NCBI GenBank assembly: GCA_964017065.1
Contig: OZ024787.1
Span: forward strand, 9,969,666 to 10,033,665
From: Haliclona indistincta
Lineage: Eukaryota > Porifera > Demospongiae > Haplosclerida > Chalinidae
Length of the DNA: 64,000 bases
Reading direction: 5' to 3'
Position 1 is the first letter of the stretch, and each line of letters begins with the position of its first letter. The translations under genes were made by a program, and so were the position numbers. Shown piece after piece: positions 35,501 to 46,773 of this stretch. A model generated the notes under the pieces. It saw only the letters and a list, made by a program, of their open reading frames with translations, ran no database searches and had not been told where the DNA came from.

Positions 35501-36817
35501 ACTTGTTTCTTTTCTATGACTTACTTAGTGGTACAGGAGCAGGAGGCAATGATAGCTCAACTAAAGTCAGAAGTGAAGAATGCAGAAGTGAAACTGGAGG
35601 ATGCTAACAAATGTGAGAGATACTGTTAATTACTTCTCGCTGTGTTTAATTTTATTACAGTATCGTTAGAGAGCAAGACAGTTATGGACACTGCACTATG
35701 TCATCTAGTACAGGTCAATGGAGAGGGCAGTAAGAACGCTACTGCTGGTCAAATGAGTATGATTGAACTGAGTGTACCTATGCCACTTTCCTTTCCATAC
35801 GACAAGCTCTCCTGTCAGCTGACTAACCCCCACTGTCAAAATGTGGAGTGCAGCCGCACCCGTAGTCATCAAGAGATGGCCACTGTCAGCTACACTCCCA
35901 CACTACGTGGAGCCCACCAGCTAAAGATCACTATTGGAGACACTGACATACCAGGCAGTCCATTCACAGTTCATGTACTACCACCCTTTGAGATGAGAGG
36001 TGTGCCAATAAACACTATCACTGGAGTCAACAGACCATGGGGTGTGGCTGTGAGTGAGAGTGGAGAGGTAGTAGTGAGTGAGCGATATGGTGATTGTATT
36101 AGCACATTTGATAGAGAATGCAAGAAGATCAGAAAATTTGGATTCCAATATGGCTCACGTAAAAATCAGTTCAACGATCCACTTGGTGTTGCCATCACTA
36201 CTGATAACCGCATTCTTGTTGTTGACAGATACAATCACAGGATTCAGACGTTTAATATGGAGGGAGAGCTTGTGAGATTAGTGGGAGAGTATGGAACTGA
36301 AACACACAAGTTCCATTCGCCATCAGGTATTGCAGTCCATCCCTCTGGTCTAGTGTTTGTTGCTGATGATTACAATAATCGTATTCAAGTTCTGCATCCT
36401 GACCTGTCATTCTCTCACATGTTTGGTAGTTATGGTAGTGGACCAGGACTGTTTATTCGTCCACACAATGTAGCCTATGACAGTAGTGGTATAGTGTATG
36501 TTACTGACAACTACAATCATCGTGTCCAATCATTCTCTGCTAATGGCCAGTTCATCTCTTCATTTGGTAGCGAGGGATCTCGACCTGGTCAGCTTTATCA
36601 TCCCAGTGGCATCTGTATTGACTCCACTGACACTGTGTATGTCACTGATCACAATCATCGCGTGTCAGCCTTTAGTACTCAAGGACAATTCCTCAAGTGC
36701 TTTGGTAAAGAAGGAACTGGATTGGGAGAGCTACAATTTCCTAAAGGAATAGCAGTAGACAATGCTGGAAATATATATGTATGTGATTATTTTAATTTTC
36801 GTGTTGTTGTGTTCTAG
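32578..36817 (+). CDS. NHL-A: death domain / coiled coil / filamin / NHL protein
   Basis: Seven exons give 807 residues: 32578-32587, 32626-32937, 32993-33747, 33819-33840, 33900-33983, 35529-35612 and 35661-36817. In order: a death domain (about residues 12-100: LLEELKEVDDWYLFGAYLG, then the W-K-D-I-ARAL helix); a helical region of about 110 residues with HVDTFNVYYLQQL; an alpha/beta domain with KPGSIIITWYVPESL; two consecutive 28-residue coiled-coil exons; a filamin repeat ending IPGSPFTVHVL; and six NHL repeats closing at a TAG stop. Unlike TRIM-NHL proteins there is no RING or B-box; a death domain takes that place. A cytosolic sensor or adaptor role is inferred. The intron between the coiled-coil exons contains nested transposons. 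The start in the 10-nt first exon is in frame here. Confidence 0.85.
34025..35506. mobile_element. Palindromic MITE copy 2, split by a nested element
   Basis: Same family as 29312-29643 and 46482-46773. The left part is 34025-34264 and the right part is 35466-35506, with the continuity CCCTA/AATCTCTTGC restored when the 1.2-kb insert is removed. It lies in an NHL-A intron. Confidence 0.8.
34265..35465. mobile_element. 1.2-kb foldback with TA target duplication (Tc1/mariner-like)
   Basis: The ends CAGTGTTCCACACG are inverted and flanked by TA at 34263-34264 and 35466-35467. The arms are 34265-34816 and 34917-35465, about 550 bp each and nearly identical, with a centre of about 100 bp. The TA duplication and CAGTG terminus point to Tc1/mariner-type mobilisation. 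No transposase is encoded. It inserted into an older MITE. Confidence 0.85.
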
Positions 36818-39127
36818 TACAATGACTATATTCCTTTTGTTGCATTGGTTCCCCAAATTTAATGAAATGCAATGAAAACATTACTACTGCACTCGGGTAC
36901 CGCACATACAGTGTACTTACTCTGAATGTCTTGGCGACCAAAAGGTTCACAAATTCAAATGAATGCATGACATTTTACAGTGATATTGAAAAGCGGATAC
37001 ACATAATTTTAAATACGATGTGTGGTAATTAATGTTCTGAGCTGCAATATTCTCAATAAGCGACAAGTATGTGCATTGTGTGAGACAAAAGAAACAAATC
37101 GACGATATCTTGCAAATTCATCATCAGTGAGGCAAGACTGTGTGCGCTTCTATACGAGTGAGTTTTTGGTGGCATGTCATCTTTGCCTTCATGGGGAGGA
37201 GTCATGTGATCCAGTGGGTGTGGCTGCCGAACCATACTATACTACTACTCATCTGAAGAGCCGAAAGCTAAACCCGATTGCTGCAGAAAAAAGCAAAAAG
37301 ACGGTCAAGTAAAGAATGTGATGAATGCAGTATCGGCTTACCCCACTGTGTTCCTCGGCATTAGGATCACCTAGTAGACTATGAGAAGAGAAGAAAAACC
37401 ATAAATGTAGAGAAAAGGCAATGTGATGGAGTGATAAGTAACAACAGCTGAATTACCGTATCCCCGACCAATGATTGCTGCAATGTATAGCGATTTCCAT
37501 GGTGTGTGAAGCATCGCCTCTGACGTAACTATAGTATTCTGTAGACAACATCAATACTACAGAGTGGCAAGATAAACAATGAATCAAACCAGCATGACAA
37601 ATGAAGACAACTAACATGTAATGCTTGTACATGTAGTAAATTGTATACTTTCTTCATGCTCTCAGCACACCACTTGTTATGGTGAAAAAGGCTAAATTGA
37701 GTAAAGATGTAACATATTATTGTTTGTGAGCTGCTTTTCTATAACATGAGAGCTCACCAAGCGATTGAGCAGATACTCTTGAGACCAGCCTTGAGGAGCT
37801 TGAGTTGAGAAATGCTCGACTCTGAGAGAAGAGCTCCGTGACCTGAGCAGGCAGGTAGCTGGCCGGCTGGGGTGAAGAATGCATGCCTTCCCCAGGTAGA
37901 TCATTCATCCTTGCTGTTGGGGTTCCTCTGGTTGAGGATCAGGAGGTGAGACTAACGCATCATAAATGTAGAGAGAAAATGAAGTGACCATATACATTTC
38001 AAGGAGACAAACCGATTGAATTCAGAAGAGGAATGAAATATTTTTGCAGCCCTACTACACAACACACACAATGCAACAAGTGACCTCGGGCATCAAAAGA
38101 GAGGTGAACTTCTTGACACGATCCTGAGAGAAAGAGACAAAAGAGGGCGAAGTTTCGTGAATTTTTTCTCACGGCCCTCTCCTGGCTCCACCTAGCTGCA
38201 TGGAGCTGTATGCCTGTTATACAAGTACTCATCATACATCACTACTCATTGACTGCAAATTAAGAAAGAATATTGATCATACAGTACCATAGTACAGTCA
38301 CTGCTTGTTTTTTGTTCACTAAAAAGTATTAGCTACTGTACCTTGTCCATTCATCTGTACCTTGTCATCCGCAGCTTTTTAGCTCAGCCAACTGTCTGCT
38401 CTGCTTCATGATCCTGCAGAAAACAAGAAAAAACATCAGTTTAAAAGTTGTCTGAGTTTTCTCTGGTGCTATCTGCCATATTATACTTGATAGGTTCAAA
38501 CCATCTCTTCGCCAGGGTTTGGCTAAGCATCAAATCAATGAGTACATCCCCAATGGTCAATTGCTTTATACTCACTCACTTTTCAATTTCATTATTTAAT
38601 TCCTCTTCTCAACTGTGTGTTCTTGACCAGTTGACTGGAAGAATCCACAGCTGTTGGCTCATGCCCTGAGAAACTTGCAAGACATACCATGAAGAACTGT
38701 TGGTTTTTGTAGTTCCAGATGAGCATGAATTAACAACATCAGTGAAGCGAACTTCGATGGGAATCAACAAAGAGTAGTATAGCTCACAACTCAACTGTTG
38801 TCCTGTAGTACCCTAACTCTTCTGAAACTTTTTGAGATAAGAATGAACACTGCCAATATTTGCACAGAGCAAACAATTCTTCACTTGACTCATTAAGGCT
38901 TTTCACAGTGCACAGAAAACACTTTAATTTTATACAACTGGGAAATGGGCTAACAAGCTAAAAAACAAACATCGATCGAACTGAAACTAAAAACTGTTCA
39001 ATAAATGTAGAACTGAAGAGAAGCATTCATAATCGGAGCAAGCTGAAAAGCACAATATTTATTATTGAACAACCAACCATTCACACTAACCCATGATTGA
39101 GCTAACTTTACATTTTCATATACAGGT

Positions 39128-39628
39128 ACGAGACCATCAACAGGAGACATACACGAGACCATCAACAGGAGACATACACGAGACCATCAACAGGAGACAT
39201 ACACGAGACCATCAACTGGAGACATACACGAGACCATCAACAGGAGACATACACGAGACCATCAACAGGAGACATACACGAGACCATCAACAGGAGACAT
39301 ATACACGAGACCATCAACAGGAGACATACTGTACACGAGACCATCAACAGGAGACATACACGAGACCATCAACAGGAGACATACACGAGACCATCAACAG
39401 GAGAATACACGAGACCACCAACAGGAGACATACACGAGACCATCAACAGGAGACATACACGAGACCATCAACAGGAGACATACACGAGACCATCAACAGG
39501 AGACATACACGAGACCATCAACAGGAGACATACATGAGACCATCAACAGGAGACATACACGAGACCATCAACAGGAGACATACACGAGACCATCAACAGG
39601 AGACATACACGAGACCATCAACAGGACT
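39128..39628 (+). repeat. 25-bp minisatellite, about 20 units
   Basis: Unit ACGAGACCATCAACAGGAG followed by ACATAC, tandemly repeated with a few indels. A 25-bp unit read in three frames gives an apparent 25-residue repeat (ETINRRHTRDHQQ...), which is a repeat artefact. The paralogous block carries a shorter array at 59981-60284. Confidence 0.95.
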
Positions 39629-40494
39629 GCAGTTTTCATATGTAGGAATTGGTCTATTGAAAGCAGATTGATAGAGAACATAAACATAATATTATTATGT
39701 AGACAGATATTAAATCAACTCACTCATTTTTCTTGTACTCGCGAGATCTTGCTGGCTATATAAGTGGATAGAACATTGTATTTTACATCAATTATAATAG
39801 TATTGGTAAATAATTATTATGCTGTACTAATGATCTAAAGTGCAAAGGACATACAGCATTGAGCATTCAACTAATAATATCTAGCTAAAGTGGCAAGAAT
39901 GACCAAGATGTGGTTTGTTGCTTGCTAATGCCTAAAATTATCTTTAAAATAATCATTTTCAGTGCAACTACAGATGAATGCTTTGCTGCATGTTTTGGGG
40001 ATTATAGTCAACACAAGCATCATCCAACTAAGTATAGTCAATTATAAACTCACTTGAATTACGGAATATTCCCCTGAATCACGGTTAGCAATCTCATCAT
40101 TAACTGGTTGCTAGCATGAACTGTTGACATATAAATGCTGCCATCTCCATCTGGACTATTCTGAGTATAGAAAAGATTTTAGTCAACAAGATTGTATTTC
40201 AAAGTTGTATTATCCTAATGAAAGGGACAGCTATGCATAAGCCTATGATGTAGGTACTCACTCACCAGTTAACTGTCATTGGACTGAATCTGTGAATAGA
40301 GAAGAGAGACAAAGGTAATTGCTATGCGTACACGTGTTTCCACAAATAAAAAGTTTAGCACCATCTAGCTACCACTTAGTCTTGCTGATTGTTACCAAAA
40401 TAAATCTCATAATGACAACATAGCTCAGAGAGAATGTTTAGTGCCATAGATCAGAATAATAATTACGTATGTGACTTTCAAGCTTAAGCAAGGT

Positions 40495-40680
40495 ACCGTA
40501 GTGCTGGTATTTTTTGTGCGCATTTATATTTCGTGAGCGGTACGTACAATTCGTGAATACCCGCAAAAATTTTGTATTTCGCAATTTTGTATAGCGCTCG
40601 CTGAAATTGCGAAATTTAGGTCCAGTTAAAATTTATTCAGTGAAATTTTTGGATCGCGAAAAATACCAGCCCAGTGATAA
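40495..40680. mobile_element. Small MITE with GTGCTGGTATTTTT ends, copy 1
   Basis: Inverted ends GCTGGTATTTTT and AAAAATACCAGC enclose AT-rich sequence with TTCGTGAAT-like repeats. The same insertion sits at the matching place in the second paralogous block (61155-61325), so it predates the segmental duplication. Confidence 0.75.
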
Positions 40681-42410
40681 TTTCCCAGAATCATAGTCAT
40701 CAAAAGGATAGCTGAAAAGATGCAAAAAGACCGCAAGTAAGTGATGTGTAAGACAGATAGCAGGGATCAGGTGGGAGTTACTTTAATTTGTAGGAAAAAA
40801 GATTGACAGTGTTTGCCGGACACTTAAAGACGTTAAAATAATTATTGTCACTGATCACATCTTACTTATAGTTTAAATCTCTTCCACAGCAAAAACAACT
40901 ATTGAAAGAGTTCCTATCACCGCCAACACTGGAACAATAATAAAACTAATCCACGCTAGAGAACCTATTACAGTAGAAAAGGAATTCTGTCTGACTGTTA
41001 CATGTACGGTAAACACAACTCACCGTTCAATGAATTTTGTATAGAATTTGGAGTTAACAAAATTGTTATTGACAAAGGGATCAAACTTGATGGAACGACT
41101 AAACTTGAACTAGATACCACTGGAGTAGAATAATAAATAATACAGTAAAAAGTATAGTCTGCAGAGTAACTCACTAAAAATGATGAAGACATGCTGCCAA
41201 TGGAGGCATTTACATATTATGCCACGCGGTAGTCGTGGCATATTTAGGGTTGAGCGGAAAACAAGATGGCGGCTACACTTAGGCTAAACGCAATAATTCG
41301 CGTATATCTTGGCTGTTGACGACATCAGGGGTATTTTAACTACCTAGGGGCTATCCTAAGAGGTAAGCGCTTACAATGAGTCTACTATTAAAGACTATAA
41401 GGCCAGTCGGTACGGGCATGAAAAGATGGCGTCTCGCCTGGAGGCACTAAGTACGGCACTGCCATATCTTCGCCGTACGGGCGTTTCAAGCTAATCTAAC
41501 GTTCTGAAGCTCCTTGCACGATTTGTGCGATTACAAAGAGACCTTCAGAAGCACAAGAAACCAGGTCTAAGGTGGTAAACCAGAGTTCACGTGGTCACCC
41601 GTTTGTTCATCTTCTTTCTTTTTATTCTTCTTCTTCTTCTTCTTCTTCTTCTTCTTCAGAGAGCCTAGCGCCGTGGCTAGTGAGCTATTCGAGACAAAAC
41701 CTACACAGAAACTACACTAGTCGTTGGGAGCAGTGCACCTGACATCTATTTAAGCCTAAAACACTAGCAGAAGCGAGTATTTTTAGGAAAACAGCGATTT
41801 TTGGTCCATAACAGACTCCATTCCATCATTCTGTTTGAACTCCGTTAGAGTAAGCCACCAATATTCGGCCACCATCTATTATCGGCCACTCGTTCGTACA
41901 CTTGCAAATACGCTACACAGATCAAACTTGACCTACGTATAGACATACACTTCCTCTGCCTGCATTGCAAATATGCAGCTCGTAACTGCTTCTTTGTCTA
42001 CTGTGGAGACGAAGAAAGTGGGTAGCCGAAAACATCGATGTTCGCCAAAAGCAATCTATTATCGGCCACCAGTCCTAGTGACTGATAGACGAATAGGGCG
42101 GGATTACAAGTCAGTACTGCAAACACCTTTATCCATCAGCATTACAACGAGCTACAATTGAAAAGTTCTCGTCTTGCCGTCCGGGTAATTTTCTTTTCCA
42201 AAGACCCCGGGGTCGAGCAATCTATAGCTACGTTTACACGGGACCGCATTTTTCGTCCTGGGTTGAACACGCGATGAACACAAGCAAGCTCAGCGCGCGT
42301 CTACGTGTTTATACGTCGAAAAGCAAAGCGGGTCCTGGAACGCAACGTTTGCTCTTGAGACCAGTTCCATCAGATCTGGAACGAGACTTTCAGTTTGCAC
42401 AGGGTTAAGC

Positions 42411-43479
42411 ATGACGCGTGGTAGCCTTTGGAGTGAAGAAGAGGTCCATGCTTTGATCGCTGTTTGGGGAGAAGAAGAAATCCAAGCCCAACTAGATGGA
42501 GCTACGAGAAACAAGAAAGTTTTTGACAAGATCGCGAAGCAATTGACAGAGCTGGGTTTTGCTAGGACTGGACATCAGTGTCGAGAAAAGATTAAGAAGT
42601 TGAAGAGTGATTACAGAAAAGCAAAAGATAGCAACAACTTAACAGGAAGAGGACGATCTATTCTTAACTATTTTACTGAGCTGGATGCCATCCTAGGATG
42701 CCGACCAACATCAGCTCCTGATAGCGTCGTTGGAAGTATGCAGACCACAGTGCAGCAGCAAGTTGAGCCTCAAAAACAACCTGATAAAACAGTTGAAGCA
42801 GAAGATCAATCTCAACAGGTACAAGATACACGAGGCAATGACAGTAGTACTGGTGAGTAACAACACAAATCATTGTATGTGTGTTACACAGTTTAATTTT
42901 TCAGATGAAAGCAATGCAGACAGTAGCAGCACTAGTAGTGAAAGCAGTACTGGTAGTAGTACTAGTACTGGTACTAATGCTAGTAGCGCTAGTAGTGGTA
43001 GTAATGGTACTAATGCTAGTAGCGCTAGTAGCAGCAGTACTGGTACTAATGCTACCACTGCTAGTGGCTCTAGTGCTACTAGTGGCAGTAATGCTAGTGG
43101 AGGTAGTACTAAGTCCACTAAATCACCTGTAACTAATAAGACAACAATCACCAGGTAAACAATTATTAAATTTTGTGATCAATTGCAATAATAATTTTTT
43201 AGGGGAAAACGCAAGAAAGAGTTCGAAGAACTTTCATCCTGCGTTGAGAAGTTCATTGATTATCAGAAAGCAGCCCGAGAAGAATTTTTACAATGGGAAG
43301 AGAGGCGATTGGTACGAGAAGAAGAAATCGAAGCAAAGCGAAGGCGTGAAGATAGAGAACACGAATTAAGGATGTTTCAGCTTCTTGTTTCTTCAAGTCA
43401 CCCTCCATCTCATTCAAGCTATAATCCTTACTCTTCTAATAGCAGCAACTCCTCAAGTTTTGTGCCTGACAACTACTAG
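42411..43479 (+). CDS. Harbinger Myb/SANT-like DNA-binding protein
   Basis: Three exons (42411-42852, 42905-43154, 43203-43479) give 322 residues. The N-terminal 90 residues form a trihelix-type Myb/SANT domain, starting SLWSEEEVHALIAVWGEEE, with a GHQCREKIKKLKSDYR recognition helix. The middle exon encodes about 80 residues of nearly pure Ser/Thr/Gly/Ala/Asn repeats. The last exon encodes a Glu/Arg-rich helix (EEFLQWEERRLVREEE) and a Ser-rich tail. In PIF/Harbinger elements this protein binds the subterminal DNA and helps nuclear import of the transposase. It is convergent with the transposase, 125 bp apart. Confidence 0.85.
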
Positions 43480-43604
43480 TTTAGTACATTAAGTACATGT
43501 ACTACATATTTTAGCATTTTCATTTATTCATTTCATTTATTTATTCAGCATTTATTCATTCATTATAATTATGATTAAACAAAGTTATCATGATTTGCAT
43601 TACA

Positions 43605-44882
43605 TTAAGGAGAAAATTCCACTCCTAGAGCATCACGGATAAGTTTTGCACTTTCACTGACTGCATTTGAGCGAGGTCCAGCTCGTGGTTGAGGGAGTTC
43701 AGTTGACTGTACTACAGCAGACCATTCCTCTTGATAGCGATCTCCATGAACTTCACATATGTTATGCAAAGTACAGCAGGAAGCGACTTGTAGTTTAACA
43801 AATTCTAAATCGCAATCATTTCGTTTTGCCAAACATCTCCAACGACCTTTGAGGCGACCAAATGCGTTTTCAACTACATTTCTGGCTCGACTTAGCCTAT
43901 AGTTGAATGTAGACTGCACCGTAGACAACTGCCCAGTATCACTGTGAGCCTTCATGAGCCATGACATGAGCGGATAAGCAGGGTCACCAATTAAATGCAC
44001 AGGAACCTCTACACCCTGTATCACCTTGGATTTTGCTGTACTTGAATCAAAAAGACACCCACGTTGACCTTTTTTAAAAATCTCAGAATTGGTAAAAACT
44101 CTTGCGTCATGGACACTGCCTGGCCATCCTATATTTACATCAGTGAATCGATAGCGAGCATCAACAACTGCTTGTAGTATAACAGAATGCCATCCCTTGC
44201 GGTTAAAATAGTCAGTGTGGAACTCCTCTGGTGCAATAATTGGAATGTGGCTTCCGTCTATCGCTCCGGCACACTGGGGATAATCCCACATATTCTCAAA
44301 CAACTCGATGGTTTCCTGTAACTGTTCTCCTCTGGGCCACTTGATGTACTTTGGCATCACTACACGCACAATGTTCTCACAAACTTCACGAACAATACAA
44401 CAAACTGAGGCTCTAGAAATGCCAAATAGGTGACCAATAGTACGGTATTCTACATTTGTTGCTAGTCTCCAAAGTGTGACAGCAACTCGTTTCTCTACTG
44501 TGATAGCACATCGCATAATGGTATCCTTCTTCTGAATGTGAGGACGTAACAAATTGCAAATATACATGAAGGTACTTTTCTGCATTCTGAAGTTTTCAAT
44601 CCAATCTCTGTTGTTAAAACTAGCCATCACAATTCTGTCCCACCACTCACTACTTCGTGTCTTGATCCAAACTTGCCGATAAACAACAGGCTTTGCCAAC
44701 AAGAAAGCAGACATCAGCATATAAAGTAGAAAAATAACCCATTCTTGGCACTGCATATTGTTAAAATCCTTCAGGCGTCTTCTCTTTGCTTTTCTCTTGG
44801 CAACACGGAGCTTTTCAAGTTCAATTCTTTTCCTTTTGATGAACAGCATGGCGAGAAGCAGCTTTCTATAGTGACCAGCCAT
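43605..44882 (-). CDS. Harbinger DDE transposase (HARBI1-like)
   Basis: Uninterrupted frame of 425 residues from the first ATG of the frame, MAGHYRKLL. It carries the DDE_Tnp_4 catalytic triad in the expected contexts: AIDGSHIPI, LIGDPAYPL and VENAFGRLKGRWRCL. An N-terminal helix-turn-helix-like region (VEYRTIGHLFGISRASVC) precedes the catalytic core. There are no stops or frameshifts. It catalyses cut-and-paste transposition with the adjacent Myb-like protein, and intactness suggests recent activity. Confidence 0.92.
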   Translation of the reverse strand: MAGHYRKLLLAMLFIKRKRIELEKLRVAKRKAKRRRLKDFNNMQCQEWVIFLLYMLMSAFLLAKPVVYRQVWIKTRSSEWWDRIVMASFNNRDWIENFRMQKSTFMYICNLLRPHIQKKDTIMRCAITVEKRVAVTLWRLATNVEYRTIGHLFGISRASVCCIVREVCENIVRVVMPKYIKWPRGEQLQETIELFENMWDYPQCAGAIDGSHIPIIAPEEFHTDYFNRKGWHSVILQAVVDARYRFTDVNIGWPGSVHDARVFTNSEIFKKGQRGCLFDSSTAKSKVIQGVEVPVHLIGDPAYPLMSWLMKAHSDTGQLSTVQSTFNYRLSRARNVVENAFGRLKGRWRCLAKRNDCDLEFVKLQVASCCTLHNICEVHGDRYQEEWSAVVQSTELPQPRAGPRSNAVSESAKLIRDALGVEFSP

Positions 44883-46481
44883 TGTAGACCACGCGTTCAG
44901 CACGTGCTGATTCGTTCACACACGAATATTTGGCCCGATTACGAGCCGAGACCAGGGCCGAACACGCCATCTACTGCCGGGCTCAGCACGGCACGATTCA
45001 CAACAACAGCCGCGCTCAACGCACATTATCAGAAGGCGTGTAAACAGCTAAGCGCGTGTTGATCTCGCGCTCAACGCGGGATAAAACGTACGTGTAAACG
45101 TGGCTTATGTTCGGCAACTCATGATATTGTTTCAGTGCAATTTATGCTCAAAGAAAACACGATTGCGATACAGAAACACGTCGGCTGAGTAGAGCCATCT
45201 CATGTCCATCACAATCACCAAAATTCAGTAACCCTGCGATCGTCTCTTGATCGCACAAGCTGCAAACAGCCAAAACAGTGGGCGTGGCTTCCAAGGAGTA
45301 ACCCAGTGCTTGTAAAACAAAAAATAAACCGAGCATTCCAGAAGTTAAATTTGGTTCTAAGCCTCTTTGTCGGCACTCGCAAAGTAGTTTAGCGCTGATC
45401 AATGACTGCACTCGTGATGGATATGGACAGTGCTTGCTGATTTGAGGACTTCTCTATAAAATTACTATCCATTACTAATGCAGTCACTGATCAGCGCTAA
45501 ACTACTTTGCGAGTGCAGACAAAGAGGCTTAGAATCAAATTTGACTTCTGGAATGCTCGGTTTACTTTTTGTTTTATAAACACTGGGTTGCTCCTTGGAA
45601 GCCACGCCCACTGTTTTGGCTGTTTGCAGCTTGTGCGATCAAGAGACGATCGCAGGGTTACTGAATTTTGGTGATTGTGATGGACATGAGATGGCTCTAC
45701 TCAGCCGACGTGTTTCTGTATCGCAATCGTGTTTTCTTTGAGCATAAATTGCACTGAAACAATATCATGAGTTGCCGAACATAGATTGCTCGACCCCGGG
45801 GTCTTTGGAAAAGAAAATTACCCGGACGGCAAGACGAGAGCTTTTCAATTGTAGCTCGTTGTAATGCTAATGGATAAAGGTGTTTGCAGTACTGACTTGC
45901 AATCCCGCCCTATTCGTCTATCAGTCACTAGGACTGGTGGCCGATAATAGATTGCTTTTGCCGAACATCGATGTTTTCGGCTACCCACTTTCTTCGTCTC
46001 CACAGTAGACAAAGAAGCAGTTACGAGCTGCATATTTGCAATGCAGGCAGAGGAAGTGTATGTCTATACGTAGGTCAAGTTTGATCTGTGTAGCGTATTT
46101 GCAAGTGTACGAACGAGTGGCCGATAATAGATGGTGGCCGAATATTGGTGGCTTACTCTACTAGGTTACGCCTACTCGCGCACGCCCGTGTACGCAATTA
46201 TTCTAATACAAGCGCACCTTAGTACAAATTGCTTGGAACGCGAGTGCTGCTGCCACTAGCAGTGTTCACAGCAGTCTGTACGAGCAAATCTTCACTGTTA
46301 CACTGGATTTGTCTGTTCAGGCTTGTAAGAATGCTAGCCTAAGCTTAGCTAATGTTGCATGATACGTGTTGCATTCAGTGCACGGTCGCTGATCGCCGGA
46401 ATGCAGTCAGCTGATAGCTAGTTCTCTTTTACACTGTATTAGCATAAGTGCCAACTAAGTCATTAATAAAAAAAGAAAGAA

Positions 46482-46773
46482 ACAAGTAATAAAAAACATT
46501 TTAACCAAAATGCAAGAGATTTAGGGTTGGTACATTTATCGAAAAAGTATGGAAACAAGATTTTGAAATGAAAAGGATTGTAACAATAGCAGTGTAATGA
46601 TACCTCCCTAAATTAACTGCTTTCGATAGTTGTGGTTAATTTAATAGGGAGGTATCATTACACTGCTATTGTTACAATCCTTTTTATTTTAAAATCTTGT
46701 TTCCATACTTTTTTGATAAATGTACCAACCCTAAATCTCTTGCATTTTGGTTAAAATGTTTTTTATTACTTGT
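46482..46773. mobile_element. Palindromic MITE copy 3
   Basis: Inverted arms from ACAAGTAATAAAAAACATT through TGCAAGAGATTTAGGGTTGG to a central GGGAGGTATCATTACACTGC palindrome. It forms the right edge of the transposon complex, in the same association with repeat X as the copy at 29312-29643. Confidence 0.85.

Larger units (their letters stand above)
36818..41215 (-). pseudogene. Decaying minus-strand membrane-protein gene, copy 1 (3' part)
   Basis: On the minus strand, splice-bounded fragments run from a Ser/Thr-rich stalk (41034-41146, S-T-P-V-V-S-S-S-S type) through a transmembrane exon (about 40875-40990, core IIVPVLAVIGTL) to a small IQSND exon near 40285, a segment near 40080-40165, a coiled-coil-like QLAELK segment near 38385, and terminal exons encoding DPNAEEHSG (near 37360) and QSGLAFGSSDE then stop (near 37250-37285). 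Frameshifts relative to copy 2 occur near 40130 and 38375. Its extracellular exon (46785-47000) is separated from the rest by the 5.5-kb transposon complex. The family is not recognised. Confidence 0.4.
42227..45104. mobile_element. Autonomous-looking PIF/Harbinger DNA transposon
   Basis: About 2.88 kb with inverted ends GC(T/C)ACGTTTACACG and two convergent genes: a Myb/SANT-like DNA-binding protein (plus strand) and a DDE transposase (minus strand), the canonical PIF/Harbinger pair. Both are open throughout. The flanking triplets (ATA left, TTA right) are not an exact match to the expected 3-bp duplication, so the precise edges are uncertain by a few bases. Confidence 0.85.
41848..46158. 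mobile_element. TA-flanked foldback carrying the Harbinger insertion
   Basis: The ends GAGTAAGCCACCAATATTCGG are inverted and flanked by TA (41846-41847 and 46159-46160). The empty site is visible in the repeat X copy near 29980. After removing the Harbinger insert, the left arm is 41848-42226 plus about 45105-45400, and the right arm is about 45485-46158, giving arms of roughly 660 bp around a short centre. Confidence 0.8.
41216..46773. mobile_element. Nested transposon complex splitting the minus-strand gene
   Basis: The sequence CATTTACAT just left and GTAACTGC just right are contiguous in the paralogous block at about 61850, so everything between is an insertion. Its outer layer is repeat X (41216 onward, beginning with the GCCACGCGGTAGTCGTGGC palindrome) plus a terminal palindromic MITE. 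Inside lies a TA-flanked foldback, and inside that a Harbinger element. Confidence 0.75.

Noticed and set aside
39093..39671. A 192-codon open frame with a 25-residue repeat
   Set aside because: Explained by a stop-free 25-bp minisatellite with frame-shifting indels that do not preserve one peptide.
42870..43151. Minus-strand Leu/Val/Ala-rich open frame resembling membrane helices
   Set aside because: Antisense of the Ser/Gly/Thr repeat exon of the Harbinger Myb protein.
44883..44903. Transposase start at an in-frame GTG
   Set aside because: The ATG at 44882 is the first proper start and leaves the domain complete.
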